This document shows, piece after piece, positions 55,108 through 64,000 of a DNA stretch of 64,000 nt. The stretch comes from Symsagittifera roscoffensis (lineage: Eukaryota; Xenacoelomorpha; Acoela; Convolutidae): NCBI RefSeq assembly GCF_963678635.1, contig NC_087069.1, positions 12,344,530 to 12,408,529 of the forward strand. Direction: 5' to 3'. The notes under the pieces are model-generated. The model saw only the letters and a list, made by a program, of their open reading frames with translations. It did not search any database and was not told where the DNA came from. Numbering within the stretch: the stretch's first letter is position 1; each line of letters begins with the position of its first letter. The position numbers and the translations under genes were made by a program.

Positions 55108-56229
55108 ATCTCGAAAACTCGAAAACAGAAATTGCCTTCTGTTTGATTTTAGTTTTTTTACTTTATTCATATCAGGTATCAGAAATAATTATCGGAAGGT
55201 TCAAGTGATATATCATATTAAAGCCCTGAAAGTAGTGATTTGAATAAATTTTGAGTTTTTCAAGTAGTTTTGTAAGAGTTTTGTCTAATTTTGAGCTGGT
55301 TAAGCGAACCAGTAGGTCTTATAATAGGCAAACAATAAACTAATTCATACATTAAGCACTGAAAATTTATATTTACTCAGTTAGAATTGGTTTGAAGTTT
55401 CTCTTAGTGCCTTCTTCAGTAAAAAAAATTGCTCAACCTACCGCGACATAAAAAACGCCACCCTTTTTTCAAAAAAATTTGCTGTTATTAATTTTTAGTG
55501 AAATCGGTATTTTTTGTTCTGCTTTTTTATATCTTTGTTATTAAACGATTTGTCTAATAATGATAAAACAAAGAAGGCAGGTATCACGGCAAAAACTTTT
55601 CCCCCAAACTTTTTATCCCCTGCCTTTGTACCTCAATTTTTTTACCCCAAGTTTTTATTTACCCCGCCTAGGTTCAGTAAGCGTGCTGAGAAGGTGATGA
55701 GGGTGGGCTTGAAAAAAGTGACTTGGAACAAGGGATGGGAGAGGGGTTGCTCAACGGGGGAGGTAAAGATATGGGGGTGAGAGAGTTTGAGGGTCTCAAG
55801 CAAAAAAAAACTGACTTAAGAAACGCACACTTCGGTTAATTACTACTCACTATCAACCATTAACAATACCCCAGCACACCCCCCCCCCCTCCCTCCATTT
55901 AAAAATAGTGGAAAAAAAGGTTTAACTGGCACGTACTGAAAAAAAAAAGAAAGTTTAAATTCTTATATGAATGACAATATAATCAATTATGATACTCGAT
56001 GCAGGTATAGTTTGAGGTTAAAACTAAAAACTCATAAGCAAACTTTACAGATATGTTAAAACTTAATGAGAAAAAACTTATGTAACTTATGTGTTTCTTA
56101 ATATTCTGTAATTATTCGCCAATATAACCTTATATATTTTTTGTTACAACGCCATCTGGTTTTTAAAATTTTGCTTTGCACTAGAAAATTCCTCTGCAAT
56201 TGATTTTCTTGTTTTAGGTGATTTTTTCA

Positions 56230-56430
56230 ATGTAACTCAGTTTGGTGACAATTGAAGCCAAAAAGACCGGCCACGAATTTTTTTCTTTTCCGTGATATTG
56301 GAAGAACAACGCTTTTTTGCCAATTTCAAATTGTACAAATGTTTCAATACTCCGTTTTGTCAATGAATCGAACAGTTTGTCCGTGAAATATGCTTTGTGT
56401 TTCGGAATGTGACAAATAAAATCCGAATTC
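56230..56430 (-). repeat. Dispersed repeat (inverted partner at 63480-63660)
   Basis: GTTTGGTGACAATT, TCCGTGA, AAGAACAACGCTTTTT, AATTGTACAAATG, TGTCAATGAAT and GAACAGTTTG all recur, complemented and in reverse order, at 63480-63660. Confidence 0.65.
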
Positions 56431-59400
56431 TGATCGCAAAATCCAGAGTGGAATCCAAAACCAAAAAGTCGATATTAAGGAAAACTGCAGGTTTCAACAA
56501 TGTTTTAAGGATTTTTTTCTACGCCGGAGAAAAGTTTTGTTCGGTAGAATGCGCTTGAAACTGATGATGTTTAAGCGTCTCGCTAACCGAAAAGAAAACA
56601 TCTCGCTAACGGAAAGGCAAAACTATTCCTTCGTATTCAATAACTTTCCTTCTGATTATATCATTTTTTTCTTCAAATCGAAGCAATTTCGAAAATTGAT
56701 TTAAGTAAACTAAAATACAGAAAACCGAAAACTGATGTTATAATTTATTGTTTTCGACATAGGTGAAGCTAACATGTTTAAAAATTTTACATTTCAATTT
56801 TTGAGCTCTGCATATGTTTTGTGCTCTTTTTTACACAATGTGCTCTCAAGGTACTTCAAGGGAGTTCCCAATTTTCTTTCTGAAGCGCATTTTGACTATC
56901 ATTTGACTCATTTTATTCATTTTAACCGAAATATTGAAAAAGAAACAACTTTCAGCAACTTGAGTTTGTTGCAACATCTGCCAACAAGTTCAATTGGTAC
57001 TTTACAGATGGTGTTACAAAGTTCCTCGAAACAAAACAACAAGATGATATTTTCATTGTATTGCATAATTGAGTATTTCTGAATCTTATCTGGAGTTTTT
57101 TTCTGAGCTTACTTTTTTCTAACTTGAAAAACGACCAATCTTTGGAGTTTACGCGTACTGAACTCAAAAAGTTCATTCACAAGCCAGATGTTACAGCTAA
57201 AATTTCTTAGAAATAAAGTTGTTTTTAAGTTATTGACTTCTGAATCAAATGCTGTTTTAACTTTCATGTCAAATTTTCAGGTGACTTTGATTGATCGAAA
57301 ATCAATGAAATGTGTCTGTCAAACTTGGCAATCGCTGTTTCATTAGATAAAATCTTTCAGTTTATGAATTTTTGGATAAAGCCCAGCTTGAATAGTTGTT
57401 ATCATTTCTCTGTTTTTCTATGCGTCTAGTTTCAAAATGACGGACTTGCTACTTTGTAATAGTTTGGCCAATTTTGACGAAATATCTTTTTAGTGTCATA
57501 AAATTTATCATAATAATCATAATACCCTTTCTAAAACCATATGAATACTAGGAAACAGAAACTGACAAACAAAATTATGTTTTTCATATAACTTTCCCGA
57601 TTCGAACTCGACAGAAAAATTTCAAATAAACTTGGAGAACTTATTTGAGCTTCTGATAAATCTAATGCTCAGAAATCCCCGCCTATTAACTGTCCTTTCA
57701 GTACTAGAAAATGAATTCAATGTTATCACAAGATAATTCGATTTGAAGTGGAATTCAGTCAATAGCTGAAATATTGAGTTAAGTGGAAATCAAAACTTTG
57801 AAAGGGTCCTTTATTCCAAGATAATTTATATAGGCAAATACGCCAAGGCTAGTTGAATTAAGTTAAAAAGGTATAAGACTAGTTTTTAAAGTGCTTTTCG
57901 CTAGTGCTAATAAAAAACCCAGAATTCTCGTTTTAACTGTATTTTTTTTGTCAAATCTGACAGAGAAAAATTTTACTTCAAACATTTTCTGTGGGACTAA
58001 TAAAACAACCTTTCTCACATATCAGAGCAAAGCCCTGAATGTTCCGACTGTCCCTTAATCCAAATGGAATACAGAGCTGATTTAAGTTATCCGGACAAGA
58101 CGGGAAAAAACTTGAAAATTTAATCGCTTGCTATTTCTGCTAAGACTCTAAGCAACTTTTGTCATATTCATTTTCCAAGTACACTTGACTTGCGTTTTTT
58201 CTGGATAGTTTATTTCAGCACTGTAATTTTTAGGGGAAAAAATGTTGAAACACCAAACTGAAAATCAAGATTGAGGTAGAAAATTGAATCGTACAAAATA
58301 CAGACGACCGATTAGCTTACCTCAACTCAAAATTAAATTTGTGGTGGGGCTTCGAAATGTTAAAATCAAAATTGTTCAAAAAAGTGTTGGTTGCAAAATT
58401 TGGTAGAACTTGATCGATTTTTTGTTTACCTTCTTCATTTTGTTCCCCCATAAAACATGAAATTTAAAAAATGGTGGAAACTGTCATGTAAATTAGTTTG
58501 CCGAGTACTTTTAACAAGACTGTTCGCATCAGGGCCAAACCCTGAATGATGTGACTGCCTTTTAAACATTTTGGAAAAAATGTTCGCTTTGAAAAGATTT
58601 AAATTTTCTGATTGAAAGCTAAGGAGACGAAAAATGAACATTCGAAAATGAAATCGTTTTTTATTTTTCTTGGGAAAATTTACCCCCACAAACTATTTAA
58701 CGTATGCACGGAGAACAGGCAACACCATGAGCACAATTAACTTGCCACATTCTTTGAAAGTCGGAACCACAACATTTCAAAACCAGACAGCAGTTAAACG
58801 GAAAAACACTGGCCGTATCTGGGCCAATTCGTGAATGTCCTGACTGCTTATTAACTAATCTGGAATTGTTTTTCTTTACGAAGATAATGCAAACGATTTT
58901 AAGCTTAAAATATCGAACTTTAAACGATATAATTTCAGTAGTGTTTAGAATTTTAATGCCAATTTTGGTGAGGGATAGTTAGCTACGCGTAATGTATTTG
59001 CGTCAAACTTTCAGCATCAAAGTATAGAACGAGAAATTTAGTTGGATTCGTTTCAAAGAAATGAATAATCAGATTAGTGTAGTTCTGAGCCCGACCTTCC
59101 TGAGATTACTAGGATCAACTGATCGATCTCTCCAGAGCGAACTTCTTTTTCAAATTGGTATGAATAAAAAAATCCGAGCATAAAATTTTATTAATTTCAA
59201 AATTCGGAACAAAAATTTCCTGTTCAAATAGGACAAATCATAACTCATGCAATAATTCAAGCTCCTCTAGCACCACTTGTGAAGAAAAAGGAGTGCCAAA
59301 AAAAATTATCAGTGAAAACATAAACTAAAACAACTAAGTGTCAGTTACCAAAAAAGTAAGTACCATAGAAAAGAATCAGCTGACTTTTGTTTATTCTTGT

Positions 59401-61521
59401 TTAAGTTTTGATGTTTAAAAAGGGCGGGGCGAGATTGGGTTAAGTTCACATAGAAAATCTTCGTTCCTTTTTTGTAATTTTTTGGCGACTTTCAATCAAC
59501 ATTTGAACTGTAGGTGAAAATGAGCCCTTTTCCACTCACCCCTTTTATTTTTTCCCTGATATTCCATATTTCGAACTCTATTTATTTTTTACTGTTTTAA
59601 AATGCATCAAAAAGTTTCAGTGTGATCAGCCGTGTGAACAATTTCTGAACAGCTTTATAGTGTAATATTACGAGGGGGTGGATAAGAGCCGGACACTGGT
59701 CTGAAAATAAAAACTATTCAACACTTTTGTTTGTGTTCAATGAAGAGCCAATGCGGAGCTTCGCATCACTTGCGATACAACAGTAGTGAACCATTGAAAA
59801 CTAGTGAACGGTCAGTGAGATGGAAATAACTCAGTGGGAAAATTATTTTGAAAAACTTGGAAATACGAAAAACTCTATTACAGAAAAACAGACGAGAAAC
59901 ACAGCCACTAACACTAAACACCCCTAGAGTAATTTCCGAGAGACCACTAAGCCAACAAAAAGTGGTCAGACGCCAATTATACCGAAAACAAAAAATGTCA
60001 GAGGAAATTGTCTTAAACAAAATTTTGAGTGATTAAGAAGTTTGAACTTATAATTTTTACACCACCAGCCGACCTGATTTATTACAACATGAATAAACAT
60101 TTTTCATCCTTATACAGATGCAAAATAAAATCACTACACTGGCAAAACGAAATCCGAAAAAACTTAAGTCGAATAAAAACTCTGAGCGAAAATAAAACCT
60201 AAAAAAAACGGAAAGTATACACGTCAGGTAGTTTTTCAAATGTACAGGAAATAATGAAAACAATCAAGGACACTTGAGAGTACAATGAACACTGATTACA
60301 GCACAAAAAACAAGTGGGGTGGCAAACAAACCGACAGAACATAAGAACATAAGCCGACAAACTTTAATTCAAATTATAAATTTTCCCAAAAAAATCTTTT
60401 TCGACACTGAAAAAACAAGATCTGACTGGAACTCGAACTGCGTTACCTCCAGACAAGTTGGATGGGTCCGGGAAGTTGCTACGGCTTAATAATAAAGCAA
60501 CATCAATTTCAATTACAAAAAATGTGTAGTTCACGACACTTGCGATTGTAAAAATTACAATCAGATCAAAGAACCAAAAAAAGTTTCAATTATAAACAAG
60601 GATAACTAGTTACTGTGCAAACAGCACAGACTGGTCCGACCATAGTCTCACCCGTAGCCTTAACCTAAAAAATTACAGGACGTTTTTTCAAATCATTGTG
60701 CTCTTTTTTGGCGTGGTATGATATAAAGAGCTGAACCAAAAAAATTGCGAATTAGGTATACTCAACAGCCCTTGTAAAAGAAGCCAACTGAAAAATAATT
60801 TTGTAGAAACAAACTAGGAAACGGGGTAAACAATTTTTTTTTAATTTAAAAAAGTTTCAATGTTTTTGCATTTTTTCAAAATTTGAAAGTTTTGATTCCA
60901 GAAAGGAGCTAAAATACTCATAGTAAACTAATGCTACCCACCTAAACTAAGTTTTTACTTTTTTTCAGCTATTGTAAGATTAAAATAAGACGGCTCGCTC
61001 GTTTTAATCGCTCGAAAAAAAATCACGAAAAATCGAAAACTTCAAACATGTGTTTCTCGACATTGGTTTATTCTGCGTCGAATCACTACTTGAGGGCTTT
61101 TTTATGTTACATCACTCAACCAAAAATTAAAATAATTTCAGTTTCTGACCGGATTCGAGCGAAGTTCCTTAACCGTCTACTAGTTTTGTACCAAGAAGTT
61201 AATTTTGAATATTCATGAAATTGAGCATGTTTGCTGCAGAAGAACTGAATGCTGCCCAAACGATTCAGTAATTTTGTTTAACTAGTGGTTAACCCGAAAA
61301 AAGTCTCTATTCTGATTTGATAACGGATGCTAAGCTTAAACGTAATTATTGGTTAGTTAACATTCGAAAGGGCTTGAAAATGATATGTCACTTCAAAGTC
61401 GTTCAACGTAATTTTTTGTGACTTGATATTGCGCGGGTATTTTTTCGTGATTATACTAAGCTCCCAAACACTTCGTGGCAGAAAAATTGTTTTATTTATG
61501 TGTTGATGATTTTACAAAAAT

Positions 61522-61611
61522 GCGGAAAATGCGTTTTAATGAAGTTTCCAGCTGGTGGAATACTTGGAAAATGCGTTGTAATGAAGTTTCCAGCTGGTGC
61601 AAGTACTATGA
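61522..61611. repeat. 45-bp direct duplication
   Basis: Two adjacent copies share GGAAAATGCG, then AATGAAGTTTCCAGCTGGTG; isolated and without coding context. Confidence 0.75.
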
Positions 61612-62960
61612 AAGATCGAAAAATCACTGGAACTATTTGATTTCCAAAGTTTTTATTTGATTTTCAAAGACGAAAAAAAATTCATGACAAATATTTTTCC
61701 TTTTTATTTCATTTTCTGAATTGAGTTCAGGAAAATGTACTTTCTTGTTCATCGAGGAGGTCGGATACCTGCAAAGCCCAATCTTTTTGCCACTACTGTG
61801 CGAAAGTATAAATTGAACTAAATTTGTCCTTGGAAAAAAACATGAACGCAGTTGGCAACACTAAGCCAAAAAAAATTATATGATTTCAACAATTTTAGCT
61901 ACGCTGATACACTACATGTTTAATTCTGGACAAATTTGTCACAATCAAATCCATGAATAATCAGCGCACAGAAATGAAGTCGAAAAATTACTTCAGCGCA
62001 AAAGATTTTGTTCGTTCAGAAATTAAATTCAGTTCACGCTTTTCAAATTCCATTGTTGTGAACAGAAATATGCCATGAAATTCCTAAATTTACCCTGTGA
62101 CGTTTTCATAGGTTTTAATTAAAAAGTCAAAATCAAATTATTCAATCCTTTCAGACTAGTTTTCACATTTTTATAATGTTCAAGCTAATTCGAATTGAGT
62201 GTAGATTTGGTTCTGTGTAATGGTCAAGATCCAGACCATAATGTACTAATAAAACTCAACCCAATATTTGAGTAGTTCTGGTCGTCTAAAATAGCCCTCA
62301 CAAATTATACAACGGGCTTCAAAGTTAAAACGTCCTTGCGTGAATGTTGTTTTAACAAATCAGGCATGATTGGAAACAAACACAGGGCTTTAAATGAAAA
62401 TACTTTGATAACACAACAGCATAAGTGGCAAAGGGCCTTAGGGGGGTCGGGACAGTTTAAGGCTTGGAAAAAGACAAGAAATCATAACTCAGAGCAATAT
62501 AGGACTTAAAGTAGGCCTTCCCATTGCTAACTAAACTTAACCGATCGAAATTTGTTCGAAGCTTTTTGTTTTTAAAGTAAACTTGAGCATAAATCTTGAA
62601 CTGACCTGGGAAAAATGTATTCTTGCACTTTATAATTGTGTTTGGCTATTTGAAGGGAGCATGCTAAGTTAAGAGAAAAAGTCGTCAACAAGGAGAGTGA
62701 TTTGTAGCATACGAAAACGAATCGTGCTGACTTGAAGCTTCTAGATCTTAAGCTTCCGTTAAAAATCTCAAAGCCAACATTTGAAACTATATAGCTTTAA
62801 CTTAGAGTCCGCAATTAGAGCCGCAGTAGTTAGATTGTATGGATCATGAAAATTCTTTTTTGAAATACTAAGTTGATATCCAGCTGTGTGTAGAAGAGTT
62901 TTGACATAAAGATCTCTTAAAAACGAATAGGGGGACACGCATTGCAATAAATGGAGCTGT

Positions 62961-63459
62961 TTTTGTTCCGACTTTCGATTGTGCTCGGGGTGTGTTTTTT
63001 TTCTTCAGAAAAATTTCGACTTTTCAACTAGCCATTTTTGACCAAATTTTTTTATATCATTCGAAAAGTATTGTTGTCTCGAGCTTAAATTTGAAAAGAT
63101 ATTTTAACTGTGATCATTTTTTGTAAATTTATGGGGGTTTAAAGATTGCCTCTTTGGCCAATTTGGGACAATTAACGGGCGATATATTTCGCATATTAAC
63201 GCGTAAGCACAGACTTAATCCGTATTAGAAATCGTTCCAAATTGGTTGGAAGAAGCTTATTTGCATAGATGATTTGTTACTAGGGGCGAAATCTATCACT
63301 TTGTGCATTACATCGCGTGTGGGGGATCAATTTTACAAAAAATCTCAAATTAGGAAAAAAATAATTTCCATTTATCACATTCAAATGTTGTTACTGCTCC
63401 ATAGCTCTTAAGAGGCAGTCAGAACATTCAGGGCTTCGCCCTGATACGAGCAGTCTTAT
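62961..63459 (+). repeat. Hairpin-tailed dispersed repeat, copy C
   Basis: Matches 36794-37326 over nearly its whole length, including GTTCCAAATTGGTTG and the tail hairpin (63428-63444); the left hairpin arm is deleted. Confidence 0.75.
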
Positions 63460-63687
63460 TTGGTTTTGGATTCGGCTCTGAATTTCGCAATTTTATTTCT
63501 GATACTCCGAAACACAGAGCTTATTTAACGGGCAAACTGTTCGTTCAATTCATTGACAAAGAGGAGTGTTGCAACAATTTGTACATTTTAAAATCGTCAA
63601 AAAGCGTTGTTCTTCAAGTGTCACGGAAAAGAAATTGTCACCAAACTAAACTTCAGGAGCGAAAAATATCACTTTGTTATTAAAAAT

Positions 63688-64000
63688 CAGTCGGGACAGT
63701 CAGGGCTTCGCCCTGATACGAGCAGTATTTTTACTATTCCGTAGACCTTAAAAGGCAGTCGGGACATTCAGGACTTCGCCTTGATACGAGCAGTCTTTTT
63801 ACTATTCCGTAGACCTCAATAGGCAGTCTGGACATTCAGGGCTTCGCCCTGATTCGAGCAGTCTTGTTACTATTCCGTAGACCTCAATAGGCAGTCGGGA
63901 CATTCAGGGCTTCGCCCTGATACAAGCAGTATTGTTGCTATTCTGTAGAGCTTAATAGGCAGTCGGGACATTCAGGGCTTCGCCCTGATTCGAGCAGTCT
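63688..64000 (+). repeat. 68-bp tandem array made of the hairpin tail
   Basis: About 4.6 copies with GCAGTC starts near 63755, 63823, 63891 and 63959. Each holds the TCAGGGC-TTC-GCCCTGA hairpin or a variant, then a GAGCAGTCT-type block and a TATTCCGTAGACCT-type linker. The array runs off the window edge. Confidence 0.88.

Larger units (their letters stand above)
55108..62960. other. Intergenic DNA, repeats only
   Basis: No gene is supported on either strand; the ORFs are short and compositionally poor. Repeat relations seen: 56230-56430 matches 63480-63660 in inverted orientation; 57990-58840 holds three reverse-oriented relics of the hairpin tail (near 58018, 58526 and 58815); 60570-61010 resembles 15955-16290. 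A C-rich run lies near 55876, and a 45-bp tandem duplication lies at 61522-61611. Confidence 0.55.

Noticed and set aside
55514-55780. 88-aa plus-strand ORF
   Set aside because: No domain, no splice context, unusual composition; likely chance.
59766-60036. Overlapping ORFs on both strands near 59.8-60.0 kb
   Set aside because: Short, no family signal, and surrounded by non-coding repeats.
63688-64000. CRISPR array from the palindromic repeats
   Set aside because: The linkers between hairpins are themselves repeated; it is a tandem satellite in eukaryotic DNA.

Overview
This is animal (invertebrate metazoan) nuclear DNA. It is AT-rich by eye, its host genes are split by GT-AG introns (one only 49 nt), one host gene is a DEG/ENaC channel (an animal-only family), and much of the rest is LTR retrotransposons, tRNA-derived SINEs and hairpin-bearing repeats. 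The sequence alone does not fix the phylum. Two runs of exactly 200 N (18752-18951 and 49868-50067) are assembly gaps.

Three host genes are supported, all on the minus strand. (1) 11352-15047: part of a multi-exon gene for a P-loop NTPase with a PD-(D/E)XK-nuclease-like segment, not recognised as a named family. (2) 19811-29117: a papain/cathepsin-L-type cysteine protease in four coding exons. A retrotransposon lies in its third intron and a one-base shift in a C5 run breaks its last exon. (3) 38229-46918: eleven exons of a DEG/ENaC sodium channel whose extracellular part carries an LDLa half-domain and a ShKT domain. All ten exon junctions keep phase; the 5' exons with TM1 are not in view.

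Five Ty3/gypsy-type elements or remnants make up the mobile fraction. E1 (802-9465, minus) has three overlapping frames: a small basic ORF, a 2061-aa Gag-PR-RT-RNaseH ORF, and an integrase frame. E2 (20292-26829, plus) is a decayed copy with 213-bp LTRs, followed by a stray gag fragment. E3 (29593-34814, plus) is its relative, with identical 212-bp LTRs, a 5-bp target duplication and internal deletions. E4 (about 50068-55107, minus) and E5 (48020-49867, minus) are related decayed elements abutting a gap.

The most interesting observations are these. Two of the E3 deletions coincide with GT...AG segments of E2, as if E3 were copied from a spliced RNA that lost the integrase core. A 72-bp array inside E4 pol repeats a CCAAT box, an exact POU octamer and a CTCF-like core. 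In E2 and E3 the tRNA-Ser-like primer binding site overlaps the gag start codon. The channel has ShKT/LDLa modules. A dispersed repeat family ends in a 7-bp hairpin, and this tail is amplified into a 68-bp tandem array at the right edge. From 55108 to 64000 no gene was found, only repeats.
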